Positions 1-9,074 of a DNA stretch of 64,000 nt are shown piece after piece. The position numbers were made by a program, and so were the translations under genes. This DNA is from Limnohabitans sp. Rim8 (GTDB lineage Bacteria; Pseudomonadota; Gammaproteobacteria; Burkholderiales; Burkholderiaceae_C), in assembly GCA_945897465.1 (NCBI GenBank), contig CAMDFK010000004.1:100294-164293 (forward strand). The letters run 5' to 3'. Positions within the stretch are counted from its first letter, which is position 1. Each line of letters starts with the position of its first letter. The notes beneath the pieces are model-generated. The model searched no databases. It saw nothing but the letters and a program-made list of their open reading frames with translations, and was not told the origin of the DNA.

Positions 1-954
1 GGCCCCGAGTTCGGCGCGGTCGCGCACGGCGTGCAGGTCGCGCTCAAACGTCGTCTCGCGGCTCATGCTCTCAGGCTCGCTCTCGGTCTCGACCGGGCGG
101 TCGTCACGGCCCCAGGCGGCTTCGTGCAGCCAAGCGCCATAGCTTTTGCCAAAATTTTCCACCAGCCAATGCAGCTCACGCGCTGCCAAATCGCCGATGG
201 TGTGGATACCAAAGCCCTTGAGCTTTTCATCGGCCTTGGGGCCCACGCCGTTGATCTTGCGGCAGGCCAGCGGCCAGATGTGGGTTTGCAGGTCGGCCTC
301 GTGCACAACAGAGATGCCGTTGGGTTTGTTGAACTCGCTGGCCATTTTGGCAATGAGTTTGTTCGGCGCCACGCCCACCGAGCAGGTCAGGCCGGTGGCT
401 TCAAAAATGCTTTTCTGGATCAAGCGCGCCAGCACGCGCCCGCCTTCGCGCTGGCCGCCGGGCACGCCAGTAAAGTCGATGTAGACCTCGTCCACGCCCC
501 GGTCCTGCATGACGGGCGCGATGTCAAGGATGATGCTTTTGAAGGTGCGCGAAAAGTGCCTGTAGCGCTCAAAGTCCACCGGCAACAAAATGGCCTGTGG
601 GCACAGCTTGGCGGCTTTCATCAGCCCCATGGCCGAGCCGATGCCGAACTGCCGCGCCGCATAGGTGGCGGTGGTGATGACGCCGCGACCGGTGTAGCCC
701 TCGATGCGCGGGAAAAAGTCGACCGGAATGCGGTCCAGCCGCTCGGCAAAGGTGGCTTCGGTCCATTCGCCCTCGGGATAGGCCGCCTGCAGCTTGCCCA
801 GCAGGTCGTCTTCTTTGCGGCGGCCGCCGCCAATGACCACGGGCAGGCCCTTGAGCTGCGGGTAGCGCAGCAACTCGCAAGACGCGTAAAACGCGTCCAT
901 GTCGAGGTGGGCAATGCGCCTGGGCAGTGGCGATGAGGTCGTGGTGTCGGTCAC
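1..954 (-). CDS. dinB: DNA polymerase IV (Y family), 3' end cut by the window edge
   Basis: Error-prone translesion DNA polymerase. The visible 318 residues carry the first catalytic Asp in the MDAFYA motif (Asp20), the second acidic pair in GVDEVYID (Asp155, Glu156) and the conserved CSVGVAPNKLIAKMAS stretch. The start is read as GTG at 954, giving an N-terminus ending PRRIAHLD before MDAFYA, as in the family; the ATG at 900 would remove the first strand. Compared with E. coli DinB there is an insertion of roughly 45 residues (about 45-90) between the IGG and GVITTATYAAR motifs, rich in charged and aromatic residues. The little-finger domain lies mostly outside the window. Family certain; the role of the insertion is unknown. 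Confidence 0.93.
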   Translation of the reverse strand, partial: MTDTTTSSPLPRRIAHLDMDAFYASCELLRYPQLKGLPVVIGGGRRKEDDLLGKLQAAYPEGEWTEATFAERLDRIPVDFFPRIEGYTGRGVITTATYAARQFGIGSAMGLMKAAKLCPQAILLPVDFERYRHFSRTFKSIILDIAPVMQDRGVDEVYIDFTGVPGGQREGGRVLARLIQKSIFEATGLTCSVGVAPNKLIAKMASEFNKPNGISVVHEADLQTHIWPLACRKINGVGPKADEKLKGFGIHTIGDLAARELHWLVENFGKSYGAWLHEAAWGRDDRPVETESEPESMSRETTFERDLHAVRDRAELGA

Positions 955-983
955 CCTTGAAGCATAGCGCGAGCCGTCAGCGC

Positions 984-2138
984 TCAGGCCATGGGGTAGG
1001 TGCCCGGCAGCAAGATGTTGGTATTGACGTTCTGGATATTGGTGTGGCCGCAAAAGGCCATGGTCACGTCCAACTCTTTGTGGATGATTTGCAGGGCTTT
1101 GGTCACGCCTTCTTCGCCCATGGCGCCCAGACCATAGGCCATGGCGCGGCCAATCATGGTGCCCTTGGCGCCCAGCGCCCAGGCTTTGAGCACATCTTGG
1201 CCTGAGCGGATGCCGCCGTCCATCCAGACTTCGATCTGGCTGCCCACAGCTGCCACGATGGCGGGCAGGGCTTCGATGCTGCTGGGGGCGCCATCGAGCT
1301 GGCGGCCGCCGTGGTTACTCACCACGATCGCGTCGGCACCGCTGGCCACGGCCAATTTGGCGTCTTCCACGTCCATGATGCCCTTCAAGATCAGCTTGCC
1401 GCCCCATTGCTTCTTGACCCAGGCGATGTCTTCCCAGTTGAGGGTCGGGTCAAACTGCTCGTTGGTCCACGAGGCCAGCGACTTCATGTTGGTCACAGCT
1501 TTGACGTGGCCCACCAGGTTGCCGAAGGTGTGGCGTTTGGTGCCGGCCATCCCTAAGCACCAGCGGGGCTTGGTCATCAGGTTGATGATGTTGGCAATGG
1601 TGGGGCGGGGTGGCGCGGTCAGGCCGTTTTTGAGGTCTTTGTGGCGCTGGCCGATCACCTGCAGGTCGAGCGTGAGCACCATGGCGCTCACGTTGGCGGC
1701 CTTGCAGCGGTCGATCATGCGGGCCATGGCTTCGCGGTCGCGCATCATGTACAGCTGAAACCAGAACGGCGCTTGGGTGTGGGCCGCGATGTCTTCAATC
1801 GAGCAGATGCTCATGGTCGACAGCGTGAAGGGGATGCCGAACTTCTTGGCGGCCATGGCGGCGTGCATTTCGCCGTCGGCGTGTTGCATGCCCGTGAGGC
1901 CCACGGGGGCGATGCACACGGGCATCTTGGTGTCGATGCCGACCATTTTCGTGGCGGTGGTGCGGTTTTCCATGTTCACCGCAACGCGCTGGCGCAGCTT
2001 GATCTTGTGAAAATCGGTCTCGTTGGCGCGGTAGGTGCCCTCGGTCCAGGAGCCGCTGTCGGCGTAGTCATAAAACATGCGCGGCACGCGCTTTTCGGCC
2101 AGAACGCGCAGGTCTTCGATGTTAGTGATCACGGGCAT
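984..2138 (-). CDS. lldD: FMN-dependent alpha-hydroxy-acid dehydrogenase (L-lactate dehydrogenase type)
   Basis: A 384-residue TIM-barrel flavoenzyme of the lactate/glycolate/mandelate dehydrogenase family, which oxidises an L-2-hydroxyacid to the 2-oxoacid. Visible: the N-terminal FYDYADSGS motif (about 22-30), the catalytic His276 and substrate-binding Arg279 in SNHGGRQLDG, and the flavin phosphate site around MDGGIRSG (about 306-313). Length fits LldD. An AGGAG ribosome binding site lies 6-10 bases before the ATG at 2138. It follows the sugar-acid genes on the same strand after a gap of 116 bases, so it may share their transcript or be independent. L-lactate is the usual substrate; another 2-hydroxyacid is possible. 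Confidence 0.85.
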   Translation of the reverse strand: MPVITNIEDLRVLAEKRVPRMFYDYADSGSWTEGTYRANETDFHKIKLRQRVAVNMENRTTATKMVGIDTKMPVCIAPVGLTGMQHADGEMHAAMAAKKFGIPFTLSTMSICSIEDIAAHTQAPFWFQLYMMRDREAMARMIDRCKAANVSAMVLTLDLQVIGQRHKDLKNGLTAPPRPTIANIINLMTKPRWCLGMAGTKRHTFGNLVGHVKAVTNMKSLASWTNEQFDPTLNWEDIAWVKKQWGGKLILKGIMDVEDAKLAVASGADAIVVSNHGGRQLDGAPSSIEALPAIVAAVGSQIEVWMDGGIRSGQDVLKAWALGAKGTMIGRAMAYGLGAMGEEGVTKALQIIHKELDVTMAFCGHTNIQNVNTNILLPGTYPMA

Positions 2139-2254
2139 TTTGTCTCCTGCTGGGGGTAGGGCGATTTTAGAAAGTGCCCCATCGTAGCGGCAGGTCCGGC
2201 TGAGCGCTGTGAAACTTGGGACAGCCCCTGTGAAATTTCTTGTGGACCGTGAAT

Positions 2255-3076
2255 TCAGCCGTGGGGCGTGGCTTTGACGAACGCGCCGCCTTGGTAAATG
2301 GCAGCCGGATCGGTCTTGTCGATGGTTTGCTGACGGGCTTCGACGGCCGGGCGAAATTCATCGGAGGAGTCCAGCGGGCGGTAACCGATGTGTTTGGCGT
2401 GGGTGTTGTCCCACCAGGTGGTCTGGTTGTACGACATGCCATAGATGATGCTGTGGCCCACGATGGGAGCGGTGAGGGCGGCCACCACCAGGCGCTCCAA
2501 GTCGTCGTAGCTGAGGTAGGTGGCCAGCATGCGGCGGTCCTTGGGCTCGGTGAACGAGGAGCCAATGCGCAGGCTCACGGTTTCGATGCCCCAGCGGTCC
2601 CAGTACAGCTGGGCCAGGTCTTCGCCAAACGCTTTGGACAGGCCATAGAACCCGTCGGGCTTGGGCGGCATGCGGGTGTTGACGACTTCGTCCTGGCGGT
2701 AAAAACCCGTCACATGGTTGGAGCTGGCGAACACGATGCGCTGGACGCCCTTCAGGCGTGCGGCTTCGTAGAGGTTGACCATGCCCACAATGTTGCCCGC
2801 CAAAATCGGGTCCCAAGGCTGTTCGGTTGAGACGCCGCCCATGTGCACCACGGCGCTGACGCCGTCGAGCAAGGCCATCATCTGGTCTTTGTCTTCCAGG
2901 GAGGCGAGTTGGACTTCCTCTCCGGCCGTTGCAGGGGCTAAATCGCGGCGGTGGCTCACGCGCAGCACGTCGCAATAGGCTTTGAGCCGAGGCCGCAACA
3001 CTTGCCCCAGGTTGCCGCCCGCGCCCGTGAGCAGCAAGCGGGGAAATCGGATGGTGGAAGCGGGGGTGTTAAGCAT
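2255..3076 (-). CDS. udh: Uronate dehydrogenase (NAD-dependent, SDR superfamily)
   Basis: Oxidises D-galacturonate or D-glucuronate to the aldarolactone with NAD+, the first step of the oxidative hexuronate pathway. The 273-residue protein has an extended-SDR Rossmann motif TGAGGNLG (17-24), Ser118/119 in FASSNH and the catalytic YxxxK pair (Tyr144, Lys148) in GFYGLSK. The HMGGVS, ASSNHVTGFY, RIGSSFTEP, WWDNTH and YQGGAFV segments match known uronate dehydrogenases very closely from memory. The reading frame stays open upstream across the aldolase gene, but the ATG at 3076, just after the aldolase stop, gives the normal length. Gene order with aldolase and glucarate dehydratase supports the role. 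Confidence 0.88.
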   Translation of the reverse strand: MLNTPASTIRFPRLLLTGAGGNLGQVLRPRLKAYCDVLRVSHRRDLAPATAGEEVQLASLEDKDQMMALLDGVSAVVHMGGVSTEQPWDPILAGNIVGMVNLYEAARLKGVQRIVFASSNHVTGFYRQDEVVNTRMPPKPDGFYGLSKAFGEDLAQLYWDRWGIETVSLRIGSSFTEPKDRRMLATYLSYDDLERLVVAALTAPIVGHSIIYGMSYNQTTWWDNTHAKHIGYRPLDSSDEFRPAVEARQQTIDKTDPAAIYQGGAFVKATPHG

Positions 3077-3090
3077 GTTTTCTGTCCTGA

Positions 3091-3855
3091 TCAGGATTTG
3101 AAACGGCCAGCCAAAGCGGTGGCGCTGTCGCGCAGCACGTTTTGGTCGGCACCCACGGCCACAAACAGGCAGCCTTGGTCGACATAGTGTTTGGCCAGGG
3201 TTTCGTCGCCGGTCAAGATGCCCGCAGCCTTTCCGCAGGCCTTGATGCGGGCAATCGACTCGTCGATGACTTTGAGCACATCCGGGTGTTTCGGGTTGCC
3301 CAAGTGGCCCAGCGCCGCAGACAAGTCGCCGGGGCCGATGAACACGCCGTCCACGCCTTCCACGTTGGCAATGGCTTCGATGTTTTGCAGGCCCAACACG
3401 GTTTCGACCTGAAGCAGAACACAAATTTCTTCGCTGCTGTGTTGGGCATAACCCTTCACCCGGCCATAGTGGCTGGCGCGGGGCGCACCCGCGAAGCCGC
3501 GCACGCCGTGTGGCGGATAGCGGGTGTAGGACACCGCTTGTTGGGCTTCTTCTTCGGTCTGGATGTAGGGCACCAAAAGGGTTTGCACGCCCACATCGAG
3601 CAAGCGCTTGAAGGTCACCATGTCGTTCCACGGTGGGCGCACGATGGGTGTGGTCGGGCTGCCTTTCATGGCTTGTAACTGCGCCACGATTTCGGTCAGG
3701 TCGTTGGGTGAGTGCTCCATGTCCAGCAGCAGCCAGTCAAAGTTGCAGTGCGCCAGGATTTCGGTGCTGATGTTGCTGCACAGGTGCGACCAAAGGCCAA
3801 TCTGCTTTTGACCAGATTGGATGGCGTGTTTGAAATGGTTGATGGGCATGTCCAT
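3091..3855 (-). CDS. garL: 2-dehydro-3-deoxyglucarate aldolase (HpcH/HpaI family)
   Basis: Class II aldolase splitting 5-keto-4-deoxy-D-glucarate (and/or 2-keto-3-deoxyglucarate) into pyruvate and tartronate semialdehyde. The 254-residue protein shows the family base His48 in LDMEHSPND, substrate Arg73 in VRPPW, and the metal ligands Glu151 (LLQVETV) and Asp177 (IGPGDLSAALGHLG). The QIGLWS, STEIL, RYPPHGVRG and KHPDV segments resemble E. coli GarL more than HpaI or RhmA. It lies between gudD and udh with short gaps, so it should act on the product of the dehydratases in this cluster. A related keto-acid aldolase specificity cannot be excluded. Confidence 0.87.
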   Translation of the reverse strand: MDMPINHFKHAIQSGQKQIGLWSHLCSNISTEILAHCNFDWLLLDMEHSPNDLTEIVAQLQAMKGSPTTPIVRPPWNDMVTFKRLLDVGVQTLLVPYIQTEEEAQQAVSYTRYPPHGVRGFAGAPRASHYGRVKGYAQHSSEEICVLLQVETVLGLQNIEAIANVEGVDGVFIGPGDLSAALGHLGNPKHPDVLKVIDESIARIKACGKAAGILTGDETLAKHYVDQGCLFVAVGADQNVLRDSATALAGRFKS

Positions 3856-3903
3856 GGGGTTGGTCCTCTCAGGGTGAATGGGGGCGTGGCCTGCAGCTGA
3901 TGG

Positions 3904-5253
3904 TCAGCGCACCATACAAGGCATCTTGTTGTTGAATTTCCAGCCGGGGATCAGGTATTGCATGGCGATGGCGTCATCGCGTGCGCCCAGGCCGTGTTGT
4001 TGGTAGAGCTGGTTCGCTTGCATCACCGCGTCCATGTTCACCTCGATGCCCAAGCCGGGTTTGGCGGGTACATCGACATAGCCGTCCTTGATTTGTAGCG
4101 GGTCTTTGGTGAGGAACTGGCCGTCTTGCCAAATCCAGTGGGTGTCGATGGCTGTGACTTTGCCCGGTGCGGCCGCGGCGCATTGGGTGAACATGGCCAG
4201 CGAGATGTCGAAATGGTTGTTGGAGTGCGAGCCCCAGGTCAAGTCATACATCTGGCACAGCTGCGCCACGCGCACCGAGCCTTGCAGTGTCCAGAAATGC
4301 GGGTCGGCCAGCGGGATGTCGACCGACTGCAGTTGGATGCTGTGGGCCATCTCGCGCCAGTCGGTGGCCACCATGTTAGTGGCCGTCAGCAAGCCCGTGG
4401 CGCGGCGGAATTCGGCCATGACCTCGCGGCCCGAGAACACGCCTTCTGCGCCGCAGGGGTCTTCGGCATAAGCCATGGTGCTGCGGTGGTCGCGCAAGAG
4501 GCGGATGGCGTCTTTGAGCAGCCAGCCGCCATTGGGGTCGAGGGTGATTCGGGCCTTTGGGAAGCGTTCGTGCAAGGCCACTACGGCTTCGACTTCTTCC
4601 TCGCCGCGCAGCACGCCGCCTTTGAGTTTGAAGTCTTGAAAGCCGTAACGGGCTTGCGCGGCTTCGGCCAGGCGCACCACGGCCTCGGCCGTCATGGCTT
4701 TTTCGTGGCGCAGGCGCAGCCAGTCATCGGCCTGATCGGGCTCGCTGCGGTAGGCCAGGTCGGTTTGTTGGCGGTCGCCCACATAAAACAAATAGCCCAG
4801 CATTTGCACACGGCGGCATTGCTGTCCATCGCCGAGCAGGGCGCACACGGGCACGTTCAAGTGCTGGCCGAGCAAATCCAGCAAAGCCGATTCGACCGCG
4901 GTGACGGCGTGGATTGTGGTGCGCAGGTCAAAGGTCTGGTTGCCCCGGCCGCCGCTGTCGCGGTCGGCAAACTGCTGGCGCATGCCGTTGAGCACTTGGT
5001 TGTAATGGCCAATGGCATGCCCCTCGATCAATGGTCGGGCGTCTTCTAGGGTCTGGCGGATTTTTTCGCCACCGGGCACTTCGCCCAGGCCTGTGTGGCC
5101 CGAGGAGTCGGTCAGGATGACGATGTTGCGGGTGAAAAAAGGGCCGTGCGCACCGCTCAAGTTGAGCAGCATGTCGTCGTGACCGGCCACTGGAATCACC
5201 TGCATGCGGGTCACGGTGGGTGTGGTGTGGGGCTGGGCCATCGCTTGACGCAT
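3904..5253 (-). CDS. gudD: Glucarate dehydratase (enolase superfamily)
   Basis: Dehydrates D-glucarate to 5-keto-4-deoxy-D-glucarate in the cytoplasm using Mg2+. In the 449-residue product the superfamily residues are all visible: KLK (Lys209/Lys211), Asp239 and Asn241 in LDPNGG, Glu264 in AEDP, Asn293 in TATNM and His347 in SHSNNHFD. Length matches E. coli GudD (446). The start is ATG 5253 (MRQAMAQP); ATG 5241 is equally possible because neither has a strong ribosome site. It is the first metabolic gene after the divergent GntR regulator and is followed by garL and udh. Confidence 0.93.
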   Translation of the reverse strand: MRQAMAQPHTTPTVTRMQVIPVAGHDDMLLNLSGAHGPFFTRNIVILTDSSGHTGLGEVPGGEKIRQTLEDARPLIEGHAIGHYNQVLNGMRQQFADRDSGGRGNQTFDLRTTIHAVTAVESALLDLLGQHLNVPVCALLGDGQQCRRVQMLGYLFYVGDRQQTDLAYRSEPDQADDWLRLRHEKAMTAEAVVRLAEAAQARYGFQDFKLKGGVLRGEEEVEAVVALHERFPKARITLDPNGGWLLKDAIRLLRDHRSTMAYAEDPCGAEGVFSGREVMAEFRRATGLLTATNMVATDWREMAHSIQLQSVDIPLADPHFWTLQGSVRVAQLCQMYDLTWGSHSNNHFDISLAMFTQCAAAAPGKVTAIDTHWIWQDGQFLTKDPLQIKDGYVDVPAKPGLGIEVNMDAVMQANQLYQQHGLGARDDAIAMQYLIPGWKFNNKMPCMVR

Positions 5254-5267
5254 TCAAAAGTTTAGTC

Positions 5268-5281
5268 AAATGACATCATAC
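5268..5281. promoter_or_regulatory. Possible GntR operator upstream of gudD
   Basis: An ATGA-CA-TCAT inverted repeat sits 17-26 bases upstream of the first gudD start. The heptamer ATGATGT recurs in the region ahead of the GntR gene (about 6117-6123). FCD-type GntR proteins commonly bind short inverted repeats, but the match is weak and could be chance. Confidence 0.25.
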
Positions 5282-5337
5282 AACTGAGATGCTTTTTTAA
5301 AGGCTGGGTTTACCCTGAATAAACCCCAGGTGTTTGT

Positions 5338-6057
5338 TCATTTGGCGTTGATTTCACCCATGCGCAAGCGTTCGCGGCTGTTGGACAGGTGTGTCCTGCT
5401 GGCGGCTCGGGCGGCATCCACGTCCTGGTTCAAGATGGCGTTGAAAATACTCTCATGCTCTTGGTGAACACGCTGCAAATAGGCTTGTCTGGCGGGTGAG
5501 GAGTCATTGTTTGGATTCAGGCGTGACCGCGGAATCACCCGCTCACCGAGCAGGGCCATGAATTGAATAAAGTGGTTGTTTTGGGTGGCCAAGGCAATTT
5601 CTGTGTGGAACTGAAAGTCGGCTTGTACGGCATTTTCTCCGGCCTCAATGGAGGCCTTGAATGCGGTCAGTGCCCGCAGCATTTTGGACAGGTTCTCGTC
5701 TGTACGGCGTGTGGCGGCCAGCGCTGCGGCTTCGGTTTCCAGGCCAATGCGCAATTCCAGCAGTGCAATCGTGTCTCGCAAGGTGCTGATTTGATCAGGG
5801 TGCACCCTGAAAAATCCGTTGTCTTCCGGCAGCAGGGCAAATGTGCCAATACCGTGGCGTGTTTCAGCCATGCCTGCCGCTTGCAAATGTGAGATGGCCT
5901 CACGAACAACGGTTCGGCTGACGCCAAACTCCTCCATGATGTCCATCTCTTTGGGCAGTTTGGTGCCTGGCGGATATTCTTGATTTCGAATGCGCTGGCC
6001 AAGCGTGTCGGCCAATTCGGCAGACAGGGTTCTGGTCTTGCGGCGGGGTTCAAGCAT
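5338..6057 (-). CDS. GntR-family transcriptional regulator, FadR subfamily (FCD domain)
   Basis: A 239-residue DNA-binding regulator: winged helix-turn-helix at about residues 10-75 (including KLPKEMDIMEEFGVSRTVVR and the GIGTF wing) and an all-helical FCD ligand domain from about 90, with the Asp/His metal pattern (DFQFHTEIA, HQEHESI, RTHLSNS). It is the first gene on the minus strand of the sugar-acid cluster, 84 bases before gudD, and faces the lactonase/garD arm across about 160 bases. It is therefore the likely repressor of both arms, with an aldarate or a ketodeoxy intermediate as inducer. Ligand and operator are inferred, not seen. Confidence 0.88.
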   Translation of the reverse strand: MLEPRRKTRTLSAELADTLGQRIRNQEYPPGTKLPKEMDIMEEFGVSRTVVREAISHLQAAGMAETRHGIGTFALLPEDNGFFRVHPDQISTLRDTIALLELRIGLETEAAALAATRRTDENLSKMLRALTAFKASIEAGENAVQADFQFHTEIALATQNNHFIQFMALLGERVIPRSRLNPNNDSSPARQAYLQRVHQEHESIFNAILNQDVDAARAASRTHLSNSRERLRMGEINAK

Positions 6058-6205
6058 TGGGGAAAACCATGGGTAAGAAGACAGGGGTCGGTGCTAACAT
6101 GGATGTACGACAACCGATGATGTGTTGAATTCACTGTATCAGATTCAGTGCGAAATTGGGCCAGTCGTTAGATAGACTCCACCCACGATCGGGCTCACTG
6201 CGGCC

Positions 6206-6212
6206 AAGGAGG
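6206..6212 (+). promoter_or_regulatory. Strong ribosome binding site before the TRAP remnant
   Basis: AAGGAGG, a perfect Shine-Dalgarno sequence, lies 8 bases before the ATG at 6221. It suggests that the 60-codon remnant frame is still translated and may feed ribosomes to the lactonase start 3 bases after its stop. Confidence 0.6.
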
Positions 6213-6220
6213 CCAATTAA

Positions 6221-6403
6221 ATGACTGAACGCGGAGTGTTGATTCAAAGTGTTTTGTTTGAGGGCAGTGCAGTCGCCAAGTTGCGCATTGGTGAAGTGAC
6301 CAAAGCCATGATGCCGTTTTTTGTCGCGCTGTTTACTGTGCTGTTGATGGTGACGTACCTGCCTTGGTTGTCGTTGTGGTTGCCGCGCACCATGGGGCTG
6401 TGA
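6221..6403 (+). pseudogene. Remnant of TRAP transporter large permease (DctM), last ~50 residues only
   Basis: A 60-residue open frame whose segment VLFEGSAVAKLRIGEVTKAM and following hydrophobic helix PFFVALFTVLLMVTYLPWL, ending SLWLPRTMGL, look like the C-terminal end of TRAP large permeases (DctM family, normally about 425 residues). Similarity stops just before VLFEGS; the upstream bases show no coherent permease sequence. What remains is one membrane helix. It has its own ATG and a perfect ribosome site, and its TGA lies 3 bases before the lactonase ATG. Most likely a deletion removed the transporter and left the tail joined to the promoter region. It could alternatively persist as a translated small membrane protein. 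Confidence 0.72.
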
Positions 6404-6406
6404 TCC

Positions 6407-7414
6407 ATGCAGCAAGCGGCTGATATGGCGCATGTCTATGTCTCCAACGCCGACAGTGGCGAGGTGTCGGTGTTGCGACTGGACAGCCAAGGCCTGCTGA
6501 CCCTTCAGAGTCTGGTGAGTCTGGGCGGCAACCTGATGCCCATGGCGATCAGCCCTGACAAGACCCAACTTTATGTGGCTCGGCGCAGCGATCCCTTGTC
6601 GCTGGTCACACTGGCCATTGATCCGGTCACGCGTGATTTGGCTGTCATGGCTGAGGCCGCTTTGCCTGCCAGCATGGCGTATGTCAGCACCGATCACTCG
6701 GGCCGTTATGTGCTGGCGGCTTCTTACCAGGGGGCTCAACTCACCGTCAGTCCGGTGGGTCCGAAGGGGGCGGGTGCTGTTGAGCAAGTGGTGCCCACTG
6801 GCCCTCATGCCCATGCAATCTTGCCTTCGCCCTGCAACCGTTATGTGCTCGCCACCAGTTTGGGGGGTGGGGCGTTGATGGTGTTTGATTGGAATGCCGA
6901 GACCGGGCGCATGAAGGCGCTGACTTCATGTACCGCCCGATCTGGCGCAGGGCCTCGTCATTTCCGTTTTGATTCGTCCGGGCGCCATGTTTACCTGCTC
7001 AACGAGCTCGATGGCACGGTGGACGTCTTGGCCTGGCAGGCCAGCACAGGCAGTTTGGAACACCTTCAGACTGTGAGCATTTTGCCGCCGGGCTTTGCGG
7101 GCAAGCCTTGGGCCGCCGACTTGCACCTGACGCCTTGCGGGCGACATCTGTATGTCAGTGAGCGCACATCGAGCACTTTGGCGCATTTGTTGGTGGATGA
7201 AGCCACGGGTCGATTGAGCGTGCAAGCGCACACGCAAGTTGAAACTCAACCCAGAGGTTTTGCGATCGATCCCTCTGGGCGGTATTTGCTGGTGGTCGGT
7301 CAGTTGTCGCACCATTTGAGTTGCTTCGCCATTGCCACTGAAACAGGCCAATTGCGCTTGCAGCAACGCATTCCCGTGGGGCAAGGCCCCAATTGGGTGG
7401 AGGTTTTGGCTTGA
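6407..7414 (+). CDS. Lactonase, 7-bladed beta-propeller (6-phosphogluconolactonase/aldarolactonase family)
   Basis: A 335-residue cytoplasmic-looking protein of the lactonase family PF10282. Repeated blades show the family pattern [59 protein letters not shown] and [13 protein letters not shown]. coli Pgl of the same fold hydrolyses 6-phosphogluconolactone. Here it sits beside uronate dehydrogenase, whose product is an aldarolactone, and overlaps garD, so opening of glucaro- or galactarolactone is the likely job (inference). Start ATG 6407 follows the remnant stop by 3 bases; ATG 6425 (MAHVYVS) is an alternative that begins right at the first blade. Confidence 0.82.
   Translation: MQQAADMAHVYVSNADSGEVSVLRLDSQGLLTLQSLVSLGGNLMPMAISPDKTQLYVARRSDPLSLVTLAIDPVTRDLAVMAEAALPASMAYVSTDHSGRYVLAASYQGAQLTVSPVGPKGAGAVEQVVPTGPHAHAILPSPCNRYVLATSLGGGALMVFDWNAETGRMKALTSCTARSGAGPRHFRFDSSGRHVYLLNELDGTVDVLAWQASTGSLEHLQTVSILPPGFAGKPWAADLHLTPCGRHLYVSERTSSTLAHLLVDEATGRLSVQAHTQVETQPRGFAIDPSGRYLLVVGQLSHHLSCFAIATETGQLRLQQRIPVGQGPNWVEVLA
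7399..7403 (+). promoter_or_regulatory. Ribosome binding site that fixes the garD start
   Basis: GGAGG inside the last codons of the lactonase gene, 7 bases before TTG 7411. It favours that TTG over the TTG at 7393 and puts the garD start on a TTGA overlap with the lactonase stop, typical of translational coupling. Confidence 0.65.
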
Positions 7415-8985
7415 ACAAGAACGCATCAGCCGTGACCCCGCGTGTGCTTCGCATGCACACGGCAGATAACGTGGCCATTGTGGTCAACGATGGCGGTTTG
7501 CCCGCTGGCACTGTGCTGGATTCTGGCTTGGTTTTGCTGGACAAAGTACCGCAAGGCCACAAAGTGGCGCTGAGTGATCTGGTGTCTGGTCAAGCGGTCC
7601 TGCGCTACAACGTGCCGGTTGGCTACGCACGGCAAAACATCCCCGCAGGCAGCTGGGTTCACGAGCGCTTGCTCGACATCCCGCCTGCACGCGAACTGCA
7701 AGGCTTGCCCATGGCCACGCTGCAGCCTACGCAGCAAGACCCGCTGGAGGGCTTTAGTTTTGAAGGTTATGTGAATGCCGATGGCTCTGTGGGCACCCGC
7801 AACTTGTTGGCCATCACCACCACGGTGCAATGCGTGGCGGGGGTGGTCCAAATTGCGGTGGAGCGCATCGAAAGAGAATTGTTGCCGCTGTTTCCGAATG
7901 TCGATGGGGTGGTGGGTCTGGAGCACAGCTACGGCTGCGGTGTGGCCATCGATGCGCCGGGGGCCGAGATTCCGATCCGCACTTTGCGCCACATCAGCCT
8001 GAACCCCAACTTTGGCGGTGAGGTGATGGTGGTGAGTTTGGGTTGCGAAAAGTTACAACCGGACCGTTTGCTGCCACCGGGCAGTTTCCCCATCCACGAT
8101 GAACGTGACGCGGGTAAAGGCCCTGATTTGGTGTGCTTGCAAGACGATGCGCATGTGGGCTTCATGTCCATGGTCGATCACATTGTGCAAAGCGCCCGCC
8201 CGCACCTGGAGCGCTTGAACGCACGCCGCAGGCAAACCGTGCCCGCCAGTGAGTTGGTGGTGGGCGTGCAGTGTGGCGGCAGCGATGCGTTTTCGGGCGT
8301 GACCGCCAACCCGGCGGTGGGCTTCATGGCCGACCTCATCGTGCGTTCTGGCGGGACCGTGATGTTTTCGGAAAACACCGAAGTGCGCGATGCAGTGGAG
8401 CAACTGACCAGCCGTGCGGCCACACCCCAAGTGGCCCAAGACATTGTCCGTGAGCTGGGCTGGTACGACCAATACTTGGAGCGTGGCCGTGTGGACCGCA
8501 CCGCCAACACCACGCCCGGCAACAAGGCGGGTGGCTTGTCCAATATCGCTGAAAAAGCCATGGGTTCCATCATCAAAAGCGGCAGCTCGGCCATTGCCAG
8601 CGTGCTGGCGCCGGGCGACAAGCTCAAGGCCGATCAAAAGGGCTTGGTCTTTGCCGCCACCCCCGCGAGCGATTTCATTTGCGGAACGCTTCAATTGGCC
8701 GCAGGCATGAACGTGCATGTGTTCACGACCGGGCGAGGCACGCCTTATGGCTTGCAGGCTTGCCCTGTGGTCAAGGTGGCCACGCGCACCGAGCTGGCCC
8801 GGCGCTGGCATGACCTGATGGACATGAACGCCGGGCGCATTGCCGACGGCGAGATCACCATCGAAGAAGCCGGTTGGGAACTGTTTCGCTTGCTGCTGGC
8901 TGTGGCCAGTGGCCGCAAAACCTGGGCTGAGCATTGGAAGCTGCACAACGCATTGGTTTTGTTCAATCCTGCGCCGATTACTTAA
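7411..8985 (+). CDS. garD: Galactarate dehydratase
   Basis: Dehydrates galactarate (meso-galactaric acid) to 5-keto-4-deoxy-D-glucarate. The protein of about 524 residues has the small SAF-like N-terminal domain (about 1-90) and the large UxaA/GarD C-terminal domain, with the [37 protein letters not shown] and TPGNKAGG segments typical of galactarate dehydratase (E. coli GarD 523 residues). Cysteine and histidine residues in these motifs are the expected metal ligands. TTG 7411 is preferred because of the GGAGG before it. It forms a two-gene unit with the lactonase and supplies the same intermediate as gudD on the other strand, which GarL then cleaves. Confidence 0.92.
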   Translation: MNKNASAVTPRVLRMHTADNVAIVVNDGGLPAGTVLDSGLVLLDKVPQGHKVALSDLVSGQAVLRYNVPVGYARQNIPAGSWVHERLLDIPPARELQGLPMATLQPTQQDPLEGFSFEGYVNADGSVGTRNLLAITTTVQCVAGVVQIAVERIERELLPLFPNVDGVVGLEHSYGCGVAIDAPGAEIPIRTLRHISLNPNFGGEVMVVSLGCEKLQPDRLLPPGSFPIHDERDAGKGPDLVCLQDDAHVGFMSMVDHIVQSARPHLERLNARRRQTVPASELVVGVQCGGSDAFSGVTANPAVGFMADLIVRSGGTVMFSENTEVRDAVEQLTSRAATPQVAQDIVRELGWYDQYLERGRVDRTANTTPGNKAGGLSNIAEKAMGSIIKSGSSAIASVLAPGDKLKADQKGLVFAATPASDFICGTLQLAAGMNVHVFTTGRGTPYGLQACPVVKVATRTELARRWHDLMDMNAGRIADGEITIEEAGWELFRLLLAVASGRKTWAEHWKLHNALVLFNPAPIT

Positions 8986-9074
8986 ATGCCGCAATCCAAC
9001 AATCAAGTTGCTTCTGGATTTTTGCCATCGAAACAGCAAAGATATTGCTGAATCCGTTCCAGACGGCATGTCGT

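Noticed and set aside
3077-3631. N-terminal extension of the uronate dehydrogenase frame.
   Set aside because: It lies wholly inside garL in another frame and resembles no protein; the ATG at 3076 gives the standard length.
6131-6814. Minus-strand frame of 227 codons opposite the TRAP remnant and lactonase.
   Set aside because: Gln/His/Arg-rich without family features; the plus-strand lactonase blades are clear.
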